Shown: one piece after another, positions 1 through 6,082 of the stretch
How the letters are laid out: the number at the start of each line of letters is the position of its first letter
Position numbering within the stretch: the first letter of the stretch is position 1
Origin: an uncultured Blastococcus sp.
Lineage (GTDB): Bacteria; Actinomycetota; Actinomycetes; Mycobacteriales; Antricoccaceae
DNA: 7,158 bases
Assembly (NCBI GenBank): GCA_946221975.1
Contig: CAMIGT010000060.1
Span: forward strand, 1 to 7,158
Direction of reading: 5' to 3'
Notes under the pieces: model-generated
The model's input: only the letters and a program-made list of their open reading frames with translations
The model's database searches: none
What the model was told of the DNA's origin: nothing
Program-made: the position numbers and the translations under genes

Positions 1-341
1 TCCCGGTCGAGTACGGCGGCGAACTTGATCTTCTCGTTGCAGCGCAGACACGGGTTCGGCGTACGGCCGGCGGCGTACTCCGCGACGAAGTCGTCGATCA
101 CCTCTTCGCGGAACTGCTCGGCGAGATCCCAGATATAGAAAGGAATGCCGAGTACGTCGGCCGCGCGGCGCGCGTCGCGGGAGTCCTCGACGGTGCAGCA
201 ACCGCGCGCCCCGGCGCGCACCGCCTCAGGGGCACGCGACAGCGCGAGATGGACGCCGGTCACGTCATGACCTGCGTCCACGGCACGGGCGGTAGCGACG
301 GCGGAGTCGACCCCGCCGGACATCGCAGCAAGAACCTTCAC
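1..341 (-). CDS. mnmA: tRNA-specific 2-thiouridylase MnmA, N-terminal part (runs off the left edge)
   Basis: MnmA (TrmU) adenylates U34 of certain tRNAs and replaces its O2 with sulfur delivered as a persulfide, giving 2-thiouridine in the cytoplasm. About 113 residues are visible. The ATP-pyrophosphatase P-loop SGGVDS lies at residues 8-13, and the family motif PNPCLRCN at 95-102; by motif alignment Cys101 matches the nucleophilic Cys102 of E. coli MnmA. The second catalytic cysteine lies in the missing part. The start is GTG at 341, giving [13 protein letters not shown], the usual MnmA N-terminus; the ATG at 323 would cut six residues just before the P-loop. No clear Shine-Dalgarno sequence precedes the start, but a TAGAAT hexamer does. 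The gene lies 95 nt downstream of iscS on the same strand, which fits the sulfur relay between the two enzymes. Identity is secure; the length and C-terminus cannot be judged. Confidence 0.95.
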   Translation of the reverse strand, partial: MKVLAAMSGGVDSAVATARAVDAGHDVTGVHLALSRAPEAVRAGARGCCTVEDSRDARRAADVLGIPFYIWDLAEQFREEVIDDFVAEYAAGRTPNPCLRCNEKIKFAAVLDR

Positions 342-350
342 AGTGACTGA

Positions 351-356
351 ATTCTA
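351..356 (-). promoter_or_regulatory. Possible -10 element (TAGAAT) for mnmA
   Basis: On the minus strand TAGAAT fits the actinobacterial -10 pattern TANNNT. It ends 9 nt before the GTG start of mnmA, so transcription would begin within about 2 nt of the start codon. That would give an almost leaderless mRNA and would explain the missing Shine-Dalgarno sequence. I see no convincing -35 box at 16-19 nt spacing. This is inference from position and composition only. Confidence 0.35.
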
Positions 357-386
357 CGTGCTGATAGCACCGGACGCTGGCTTACC

Positions 387-407
387 CTGAGCTCGTCGCC
401 GGCTCAG
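387..407 (-). other. Small inverted repeat between iscS and mnmA
   Basis: CTGAGC at 387-392 and GCTCAG at 402-407 form a perfect 6-bp stem with a 9-nt loop, in the 95-nt gap between the iscS stop and the mnmA start. It could be a weak transcription attenuator or chance in GC-rich DNA. There is no T-tract after it in the direction of transcription. The rest of the gap holds nothing else I recognise apart from the possible -10 element. Confidence 0.25.
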
Positions 408-436
408 CGACCGCGACGCGAAGCGGTGCGGTCACC

Positions 437-1612
437 TCAGCCACTCACCATTCGCGCGCGCTCCACGACATCCGGGAGTAAGGCGGCGAGCCGGTCGACC
501 TCTTCGGGCGTCGTCGTGCGACCGAGCGAGATTCGCACCGATGACCGAGAGCGAGCATCGTCGTCGGTCATCGCGAGGATCACCGGGCTCGGCTCGGTGA
601 CTCCGGCCGAGCACGCCGATCCGGTCGAGATCGCGACTCCCTCGCTGTCGAGCAGCATTAGGACCGCATCGGCGGCGGCGCCGGGAAGATGCAGGTTGAG
701 GACGCCGGGAAGTGCCCGCGCGACATCGAAGTCGGCGTACCCGTTGACCTGGAGTCCGTCGATCGACGCGCGGAGCCGAGCCGCCAGCGAGTCGCGCAGG
801 CCACCGAGGCGCTCGCTCTCTGCTTCGCGCTCCTTCTCGGCCTCGCTCACCGCGACGGCAAGACCGACAATGCCTGCCACGTCAAGGGTTCCCGAACGGA
901 TGCGACGCTCCTGTCCCCCGCCGTGCGCCTGCACCGCGGGCGTGAACGAGCGCTGCGCAAGCAACGCGCCGACGCCCTGCGGTCCGCCGATCTTGTGCGC
1001 CGACACCGCCAACGAGCTCGCGCCGAGCGACCGGAAGTCGATCGGCACCCGACCCACGGCCTGCACCGCGTCGGTGTGGAAAGCGACCCCGGCTTCGAGA
1101 CAGATCGCTGCTATGGCTGGAATGTCACTCAGTGCGCCGACCTCGTTGTTGGCCCACATCGCGGTCGCGATCGCGACCGACGACGGGTCGCCCACAGCAT
1201 CGCGGACGCGCTCGACCGGCAGCGAGCCGTGCTCGTCGACCTCGACCCAGCTGAGCTCGAAGCCGCGCTCGTCGGCCAGCCACCGCGCGGAGTCGAGGAC
1301 GGCGTGATGTTCAGCTGGGCTCACGACAACGCGGCGGCACGACGGATCGGCCGCCTGGCGGGCCAGCGCGCCACCCTTGATCGCGAGGTTGTCGGACTCC
1401 GTCGCGCCCGAGGTGAAAATGACCTCGATCGGGTCCGCGCCCAGCGCCGCGGCAACCTGCTCGCGGGCTTCCTCGACCCGCTGGCGCGCCCGGCGCCCCG
1501 TCGTGTGCGTCGACGAGGCGTTGCCGACGTCGCGCATCACCGCGGTCATCGTCTCGATCACCGACTCACGAATCACCGTCGTAGCGGCATGGTCGAGATA
1601 CACCTGACTCAT
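437..1612 (-). CDS. iscS: Cysteine desulfurase, IscS/NifS type (PLP enzyme)
   Basis: This cytosolic enzyme removes sulfur from L-cysteine, giving alanine and an enzyme-bound persulfide for Fe-S clusters and tRNA thiolation. The product is 391 residues, normal for the fold-type I aminotransferase-like family. Visible landmarks are the N-terminal YLDHAATT (5-12), the His that stacks on PLP in AEHHAV (His102), ANNEVG (154-159), HTDAVQ (179-184), the Schiff-base lysine in SAHK (Lys207), the RSGT loop (239-242), and the persulfide-bearing cysteine in STGSACSAG (Cys334). The active-site loop is of the longer group I kind. The ATG at 1612 is preceded by GGGAGGGG with good spacing, which supports this start. 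mnmA follows 95 nt downstream and is its likely sulfur acceptor. A long inverted repeat at 1652-1706 separates it from the hydrolase gene upstream, so it is probably transcribed apart from that gene. I see no scaffold protein gene (IscU/SufU) nearby in the window. Confidence 0.96.
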   Translation of the reverse strand: MSQVYLDHAATTVIRESVIETMTAVMRDVGNASSTHTTGRRARQRVEEAREQVAAALGADPIEVIFTSGATESDNLAIKGGALARQAADPSCRRVVVSPAEHHAVLDSARWLADERGFELSWVEVDEHGSLPVERVRDAVGDPSSVAIATAMWANNEVGALSDIPAIAAICLEAGVAFHTDAVQAVGRVPIDFRSLGASSLAVSAHKIGGPQGVGALLAQRSFTPAVQAHGGGQERRIRSGTLDVAGIVGLAVAVSEAEKEREAESERLGGLRDSLAARLRASIDGLQVNGYADFDVARALPGVLNLHLPGAAADAVLMLLDSEGVAISTGSACSAGVTEPSPVILAMTDDDARSRSSVRISLGRTTTPEEVDRLAALLPDVVERARMVSG

Positions 1613-1651
1613 CGGGTCCCCTCCCTCACGTTCGCCGTCGTACCGCGCGAT

Positions 1652-1706
1652 CTGCGGTGCAGTTTGTAGCGATAATCGCCCCAGAGCGCTACAAAACGCA
1701 CCGCAG
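1652..1706 (-). repeat. 20-bp imperfect inverted repeat, 15-nt loop, between hydrolase and iscS genes
   Basis: The arms 1652-1671 and 1687-1706 pair at 18 of 20 positions; the only mismatches are 1661/1697 and 1662/1696. The loop is 15 nt and overlaps a second small palindrome, GCGATAATCGC (1669-1679), which could form instead. The element begins 9 nt after the hydrolase stop and ends 39 nt before the iscS start. It lacks a clear T-tract, but its position fits a transcription terminator for the hydrolase operon. The long AT-containing arm (TTTTGTAGCG) inside very GC-rich DNA also suits a dispersed palindromic repeat or a dimeric regulator's operator. I cannot tell which from one copy. Confidence 0.6.
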
Positions 1707-1715
1707 GTCGGAGAA

Positions 1716-2987
1716 TCACGCCAGGCCCCGCGTCATCGCGTCGAGGCGTTCGAAGACGGCCGCGTCGGCGCGCAAGCCGTCGTGCTCGTACTGGTTGGTC
1801 ACCCACGGCCGCACGTTGCCGGCCCATCGCGCGACGTTCATCGAGGCGTCGAAGTCGACGTACATGTCGTCGAAGTAGACCGCTGCGGCGACCGGAATCT
1901 CGTTGGCACGCAGGCGATCGCGGTCATATAAGGCGCCCCAGTCCGACTTCGCGTGCAGCACGTCGGCGACATCGGTGTACGGCGCCATGCCCGCCACGTC
2001 GGTGAAGCTCCACCGTTCCTTCATCTCGCCGGTGAACATCGGGGCCGGTGCATCAAAAGCCAGCGCCGGAATCTCGCCGCGCGTCCGGGTCGCCGCCCAG
2101 TCCGAGGCGATCGGGCCGTCGCAGTAGATCACCTCCTGCAGCAGCGCATAGAGCGGCGCCGCGGCGTCACTCGTGCGCGTGGCGACCTGTTCCAGGAAGT
2201 ACGGCGTCAACGAGCCAGCCGCGTCGAAGGCCTCCTCCAGCAGATAGTGGGTCTCGGCGTACCCGGTCGACCCGCCGAAGGCGATGCCGAGCCCGAGCAC
2301 CCGGTCGCGGGTGAGGCGCTCACCAGAAGCCAGCGTGACACCCTCGTCGACGCGCTCCTGGACCCGCCGCAGCACGTCGCGATCGCCCGGATAGCGGCGG
2401 AAGTAGCCGGCGTTCTTGGCGATGACCCGCGGCCAGGTCCGCTGGTATACCTCGGCTGGCGCAAGCCCGATCGGCGGGATACCGCCGGTCACGAGGCAGC
2501 GTTCCAACCCCTCGGGCGCCAGCGACAAGTAGCTGAACGTGCAGAAGCCGCCGTAGCTCTGCCCGAGTGTCGTCCAGCGCTCGCCGCGAGCGACCTGCTT
2601 CCGAAACAGCTCCGCGTCGGCGACGATCTCGGGAGCGCGCAGCTGCGCGACGTACGACACGGCGCCCTCGCCGAGCAGGGCGAGCGACGAGGGCGTGACC
2701 GGCGACGAGCGTCCGGTGCCGCGCTGGTCAAGCAGCAACACCCGGTACTTCGCGAGCGCCGCGTCCAGCCACCCCGACCTGCTCGACGGGCGCGGCGCCT
2801 TGCCACCCGGGCCGCCCTGCAGGAACAGCAGCCACGGCAGCGACTCGACATCGCGGTGCTCGGCGCCGACGACCTCGCGCGCGTAGACGTCGATGCTCTG
2901 ACCGTCCGGGCGAGCATGATCGAGCGGGGCGGTGACCCAGTGGTCGCGCGTGCGCAGGCCCGCGATCGCGTCGTCGTACTCGTTCAC
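1716..2987 (-). CDS. Alpha/beta hydrolase, S33 proline iminopeptidase-like
   Basis: The predicted 423-residue serine hydrolase belongs to the S33 (prolyl aminopeptidase) group, which removes N-terminal residues, often proline, from small peptides. Visible motifs are the oxyanion-hole segment LQGGPGG (56-62), DQRGTGRS (87-94), the nucleophile elbow GQSYGG with Ser144, a likely acid in YFDDMYVD (Asp373 or Asp374), and the C-terminal His402 in YEHDG. The long region between about 170 and 350 would be the helical cap that sets substrate choice. No signal peptide is seen, so it is probably cytoplasmic. The start is GTG at 2987, preceded by AAGGAG; it overlaps the stop of the MFS gene as GTGA, so translation is likely coupled. 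The reading frame stays open upstream to 3440, but that part lies inside the MFS gene and is rejected. True substrate is unknown; other S33 enzymes act as amidases or esterases. Confidence 0.88.
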   Translation of the reverse strand: MNEYDDAIAGLRTRDHWVTAPLDHARPDGQSIDVYAREVVGAEHRDVESLPWLLFLQGGPGGKAPRPSSRSGWLDAALAKYRVLLLDQRGTGRSSPVTPSSLALLGEGAVSYVAQLRAPEIVADAELFRKQVARGERWTTLGQSYGGFCTFSYLSLAPEGLERCLVTGGIPPIGLAPAEVYQRTWPRVIAKNAGYFRRYPGDRDVLRRVQERVDEGVTLASGERLTRDRVLGLGIAFGGSTGYAETHYLLEEAFDAAGSLTPYFLEQVATRTSDAAAPLYALLQEVIYCDGPIASDWAATRTRGEIPALAFDAPAPMFTGEMKERWSFTDVAGMAPYTDVADVLHAKSDWGALYDRDRLRANEIPVAAAVYFDDMYVDFDASMNVARWAGNVRPWVTNQYEHDGLRADAAVFERLDAMTRGLA

Positions 2988-4366
2988 CGTGCTCCTTCGG
3001 TCGACTCGGCCGGGTGCGGCGCGGTGAGCCGGACCGCGCCGAAGGCCACCACCAAGCCTAGAACGGCCAGCAGCAGATCGTGGACCGTGACCGCTGAGCG
3101 AAAGCTCAACACTCCGGCGACGGAGGCCGCGACGAGCGCTCCCCCGATCCCGATCGTCAGCGAGTTGGTGACCGCCTCGCTGAGCTGCATCGCCGACGAG
3201 TCGCGGCCGCGGTCCCCGACCGGCGACAGGTCCAGCAGCAGCACGCTGATCGAGCTGAGCGCCAGACCCATCCCGGCGCCGGCGACCAGCCAGATCGGGT
3301 ACGCCAGCCACGCCCCGCCGGGCACCCACACGATGAGCGGCAACGCGAGGGCCGCCGCGGCGACGAAGGAGCCGCCGATCCGCACGAGCTTCCAGCGCGG
3401 CACGGTGGACCGTCCCTGGATCGCCGACCCCGTGCTCCACGCGACGGCCCCGACGAGCAGCGGCAGACCGCTGAGCGTCGCGCTGAAGCCGTGCACCTCG
3501 CTGAGGGTCAGCGGCAGCAGCGACTCCATGCCGAAGAAGGCACCGGCGATCAGCCCGCGCGACATCACGGCGGCCGGGATCCCTTGGCGCAGCCTGGTCG
3601 TTCCGGCCGGCCAGAGCGAGCGCAGCGCGATGGTGAGCAGCGCGATGCCGCCGAGCACGCTCGCCACCGCAAGCAGCCGCCGTCCTTCACCGAGCTGCTC
3701 CAGCCCGGCCTGTACCAGCGCGAGTCCCACGCCGGCGGCGACGCCGTACCCCAGCCGGCCGTACGACGCAGGAGGTGGGTTCGTCACCACCCGGGAGCGG
3801 CTCACGACCTGCCAGATCGCCCCGCTCAGCAGCGCGAGCACCGGAAGGAGGCCGAGGAAGACCAGCCGCCACGACCCGTGCTCGGCGAGCGCGCCGGCGA
3901 TGAACGGTCCGATCAGCGCCGGCAGCACCCAGGCCGCGGAGATGAGCGCAAAGACCCTGGGGCGCAGGCGATCGGGGTAGATATCGCCGATTGCGACGTA
4001 CAGCCCGACGACGGCCAGCCCGGCACCGAGCCCTTGCGAGACCCGGCCGCCGACGAACTGCAGCATCGTGTTCGCCGTACCCGAGGCGATGAGTCCCGCG
4101 GTGAAGAAGCCAAGGCCGCCCAGCAGCGAGCGCCGCGGTCCGAGCCGGTCGCTCCACAGGCCCGACAGGACCATGCCGACGACGTTGGCGATCATGAACC
4201 CGGTAAAGGCCCAGCCGTACCAGCGCAGCCCGTCAAGATCGCGGACGGCGGTCGGCATCGCGGTGGCGACCGAGATCGTCTCGAAGGCGATGAGCGTGAC
4301 GTAGCCGACGAGCCCAACGGTCATCCAGCGGTACGCCGGACTGAAGGGCGAGTGGTCATCGGTCAC
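2984..4366 (-). CDS. MFS drug/solute exporter, EmrB/QacA-like (about 14 membrane helices)
   Basis: The 460-residue product is an inner-membrane secondary transporter. By eye it has about 14 hydrophobic segments, starting near residues 15-37, 51-70, 80-97, 103-126, 137-160 and 168-188, with others to about 448. The pattern fits the proton-driven DHA2 drug exporters. Motif A appears as GLWSDRLGPRR (69-79), an antiporter motif C-like stretch as LPALIGPFIAG (148-158), and a motif D-like AMPTAVRDL after helix 1 (36-44). The start is GTG at 4366. No Shine-Dalgarno sequence is seen, but TAGAGT sits 7 nt upstream, which suggests a leaderless mRNA. Its stop overlaps the hydrolase start by 4 nt, and it lies 71 nt after the sigma-factor stop. 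The substrate cannot be read from the sequence; pairing with a peptidase hints at a peptide-like or amide compound. Confidence 0.9.
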   Translation of the reverse strand: MTDDHSPFSPAYRWMTVGLVGYVTLIAFETISVATAMPTAVRDLDGLRWYGWAFTGFMIANVVGMVLSGLWSDRLGPRRSLLGGLGFFTAGLIASGTANTMLQFVGGRVSQGLGAGLAVVGLYVAIGDIYPDRLRPRVFALISAAWVLPALIGPFIAGALAEHGSWRLVFLGLLPVLALLSGAIWQVVSRSRVVTNPPPASYGRLGYGVAAGVGLALVQAGLEQLGEGRRLLAVASVLGGIALLTIALRSLWPAGTTRLRQGIPAAVMSRGLIAGAFFGMESLLPLTLSEVHGFSATLSGLPLLVGAVAWSTGSAIQGRSTVPRWKLVRIGGSFVAAAALALPLIVWVPGGAWLAYPIWLVAGAGMGLALSSISVLLLDLSPVGDRGRDSSAMQLSEAVTNSLTIGIGGALVAASVAGVLSFRSAVTVHDLLLAVLGLVVAFGAVRLTAPHPAESTEGAR

Positions 4367-4367
4367 C

Positions 4368-4387
4368 CCGGCTACTCTACGAGCCGG
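4368..4387 (-). promoter_or_regulatory. Possible leaderless promoter with overlapping inverted repeat, upstream of the MFS gene
   Basis: On the minus strand TAGAGT (4379-4374) fits a TANNNT -10 box and ends exactly 7 nt before the GTG start. This places the transcription start on the start codon. A weak -35-like GTGACC lies about 19 nt upstream (4404-4399). The -10 is enclosed by a 6-bp inverted repeat, CCGGCT (4368-4373) and AGCCGG (4382-4387), with an 8-nt centre. That repeat could be an operator, a weak terminator of the sigma gene, or chance. The remaining gap up to 4437 shows nothing else. Confidence 0.4.
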
Positions 4388-4437
4388 CCACCAGCGTTGG
4401 TCACCGCGCCGTCGCGCGTGCTCGGTGCGATCTCGGG

Positions 4438-5310
4438 TCAGCGGCCGACCGGCGTTTCGCCGTCGATGTATCGAAGCTTCTCGGGGTTGCGCACCGCGTA
4501 GACGCCGGTAATGAGCCCGTCGACCACTTCGACGGTGAGGATGCTGTCGAGCGCACCCTCGAGGAAGACGACGATTGCCGGCCGGCCGTTGATATCCACC
4601 GGCTTGAAGGTGATCTCACCGAACTTGCCGAAGCCACCGACCAGCAGCCGCGAGACCTTGTCCGCTCCGCGTACCGGATGCGCGAGCGCCTGCTTACGAC
4701 CACCGCCGTCGCCGAGCATGACGACATCGGGAGCGAGCACGTCAAGCAGCGTCTGCAGATCACCGGTCACGACGGCGCGCACGAACGCCTCGAAGGCGCT
4801 CCGCGCCTGGCCCGGACTCAGCTCGCCGCGAGGACGACGGGCTGCGACATGTGAGCGTGCTCGGTGCGCGATCTGCCGCACACTCGCCGGGCTCTTGTCG
4901 AGTGCGTTCGCAAGCTCCTCGTAGTCGAGGGCGAAAACCTCGCGCAGTACGAATACGGCGCGCTCAGTCGGTGTCAGGGTCTCGAGCACTACCAGCATGG
5001 CAATTGACAGGCTTTCCGCGAGCTCGATGTCCTCGGCGACATCCGGCGCAGTCAGAAGCGGTTCGGGCAACCACGGCCCGACGTAGTTCTCGCGCCGCCT
5101 CGACACGGTCCGCAGTCGGTCGAGCGCCGTGCGGCTGACAATCCGAACAAGGTACGCGCGCGGGTCGCGCACCTGCTGCTGATCCACCGTGTCCCACTTC
5201 AGCCACGCGTCCTGCACGACATCCTCGGCGTCGACCGCCGAGCCGAGGATCTCGTACGCCACGGTAAACAGCAGGCTGCGATGCGCGGTGAATACCTCGG
5301 CGCCGCTCAT
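4438..5310 (-). CDS. sigJ: ECF41 (SigJ-like) RNA polymerase sigma factor with fused SnoaL-like domain
   Basis: The 290-residue sigma factor directs RNA polymerase to a small set of promoters. Region sigma-2 spans about 7-75 (VAYEILGSAVDAEDVVQDAW), and sigma-4 about 105-157, with LTPTERAVFVLREVF and the helix-turn-helix KSPASVRQIAHRAR. A C-terminal SnoaL/NTF2-like domain spans about 168-285. All three ECF41 hallmark motifs are present: WLPEP (80-84) in the linker, DGGGR (201-205), and NPEKL (275-279), a variant of NPDKL. Group members are controlled by this fused domain rather than by a separate anti-sigma factor, and none is seen nearby. The ATG at 5310 gives the usual ECF41 N-terminus. It has no good Shine-Dalgarno sequence and lies 10 nt after the CMD stop, so it probably relies on translation coupling. 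The frame is open to 5406, but that would overlap the CMD gene. The ECF41-type promoter at 5976-5950 suggests self-activation. Confidence 0.94.
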   Translation of the reverse strand: MSGAEVFTAHRSLLFTVAYEILGSAVDAEDVVQDAWLKWDTVDQQQVRDPRAYLVRIVSRTALDRLRTVSRRRENYVGPWLPEPLLTAPDVAEDIELAESLSIAMLVVLETLTPTERAVFVLREVFALDYEELANALDKSPASVRQIAHRARSHVAARRPRGELSPGQARSAFEAFVRAVVTGDLQTLLDVLAPDVVMLGDGGGRKQALAHPVRGADKVSRLLVGGFGKFGEITFKPVDINGRPAIVVFLEGALDSILTVEVVDGLITGVYAVRNPEKLRYIDGETPVGR

Positions 5311-5320
5311 GCCGTCGAGG

Positions 5321-5899
5321 CTACGTTCGCCTCGCCCGCGGCGGGGTAGACAGTGGCGGAAGACCGCATGAGTCAGCAAACTCCTCCGACTGAACACCCA
5401 ACGCAATGTTGCCGCGAGCCGTGGCGTTCATGAAACCGACGCGCGCCGTGAGTTCCAAAAGCCCAGCGGGCCCGAGGTCGGCGAGCAAGGCCGCCGACAG
5501 TTCATCGGTCACCGTGACCGGGCTCTGGCACATCGCCTCCGCGTACTAGATCGACCGGCGCTCCACCGGTGTGAACGCCGCTGACTCGCGCCACCGCGGT
5601 ACGTCGCGAGCCTTCGTTTCGTCCAGACCCTTGTTGTGGGCCATGAAATACCCGAAGTCGAGGCAGAAGCTACAGCCAATCGACGCGGCGGCGGCCATGG
5701 TGGCGTACGCGGCGAGGTTCTTATCGAGCGCGTCCCACTTCTCGATCTTCTGTCCGTAGCTCATCGTGTCTTTCAGCGCTCGCCGGTGATGCCACATCAC
5801 GGCGATCGACTCCGGCGTCTTGCCGAACATCCGCCGGGTCATCACGGTGATGAGCTTGCCGTAGAGGCCGTCGAGGTCGGCCTTCGGGATGCGTGCCAT
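5321..5899 (-). pseudogene. Carboxymuconolactone decarboxylase (AhpD-like) family gene split by an in-frame amber codon
   Basis: The full frame is 192 codons before the final stop, about the normal length for the CMD proteins paired with ECF41 sigma factors. Codons 1-117 (5899-5549) begin MARIPKADLDGLYG and hold the CMD core with the redox-type CxxC, Cys76-Ser-Phe-Cys79. Codon 118 (5548-5546) is TAG. Without a frame change the sequence resumes YAEAMCQSPVTVTDEL and runs to a TAG at 5323-5321, matching the usual C-terminal half. From family memory the expected residue at the break is Glu (MEYAEAM-like), so one G-to-T change (GAG to TAG) explains it. The start ATG at 5899 follows AAAGGAG with 7-nt spacing. 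Related proteins act as thiol-dependent peroxidase partners or decarboxylases; the role here is unknown. Alternatives are two short polypeptides (an ATG at 5533 lies 12 nt past the amber), readthrough, or a sequencing error. Confidence 0.85.
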
Positions 5900-5920
5900 A
5901 GCGGTCTCCTTTGCCGTCGT

Positions 5921-5938
5921 GGGCATCGCGTGATGCCC
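5921..5938 (-). other. Leader hairpin in the CMD-sigma mRNA
   Basis: GGGCATC (5921-5927) and GATGCCC (5932-5938) form a perfect 7-bp stem with a 4-nt loop. It lies between the ECF41-type promoter and the Shine-Dalgarno sequence, and would begin within a few nucleotides of the expected mRNA 5' end near 5943. A 5'-end hairpin of this kind could stabilise the transcript. Its function is inferred. Confidence 0.5.
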
Positions 5939-5949
5939 TTGGACATGAA

Positions 5950-5976
5950 GACGCCGGCCGGCCCGCTGCTGTGACA
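5950..5976 (-). promoter_or_regulatory. ECF41-type promoter, TGTCACA-N16-CGTC
   Basis: On the minus strand TGTCACA occupies 5976-5970 and CGTC 5953-5950, with exactly 16 nt between them. This matches in full the published ECF41 target consensus as I remember it. It lies 51 nt upstream of the CMD start, pointing at the CMD-sigma pair, so the sigma factor at 4438-5310 most likely drives its own operon. The transcription start would fall near 5943, downstream of any in-frame upstream ATG, which also supports the start chosen for the CMD gene. Confidence 0.88.
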
Positions 5977-6015
5977 ACGTCCCGCCCTCGGCGCAGTCGA
6001 GTCGTCGACCCAATG

Positions 6016-6055
6016 AGTAACGGCCACCCCGGATAAATCTGGGGTGGCCGTTACT
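6016..6055 (-). terminator. Perfect 15-bp inverted-repeat terminator after etfA
   Basis: AGTAACGGCCACCCC (6016-6030) is the exact reverse complement of 6041-6055, with a 10-nt loop whose GAT/ATC edges may pair further. It starts 27 nt after the etfA stop. There is little T-tract (TTACTCATT), which is common for terminators in GC-rich actinomycetes. It would insulate the ECF41 promoter 40 nt downstream from etfBA transcription. Confidence 0.8.
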
Positions 6056-6082
6056 AACCGGGTCAGGGCCCGGCGACGAATG

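Noticed and set aside
2988..3440. N-terminal extension of the S33 hydrolase to an upstream ATG at 3440.
   Set aside because: It would overlap 450 nt of the MFS gene and adds an Arg/Gly-rich stretch unlike the family. The GTG at 2987 has AAGGAG and a coupled GTGA junction.
1953..3980. A 675-codon open frame on the plus strand, plus other long plus-strand frames (426-1307, 689-1669, 3491-4501).
   Set aside because: They lie antisense to clear genes (S33 hydrolase, MFS, iscS). Their products are rich in Arg, Ala, Pro and Ser with no recognisable domain, as expected from the reverse frames of high-GC genes.
5311..5406. Longer sigma factor starting at 5406.
   Set aside because: It overlaps the CMD C-terminal coding region in another frame, and the extra residues are unlike ECF41 N-termini.
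5546..5548. Amber codon decoded as pyrrolysine or by general UAG recoding.
   Set aside because: UAG is the normal stop of etfA, etfB and the CMD gene itself here. No pyl gene or readthrough-promoting context was seen, and a GAG-to-TAG change is simpler.
5900..6013. Longer CMD protein starting at 6013.
   Set aside because: That start lies upstream of the ECF41 promoter and its expected transcript end. The ATG at 5899 has an excellent ribosome site and gives the usual family N-terminus.
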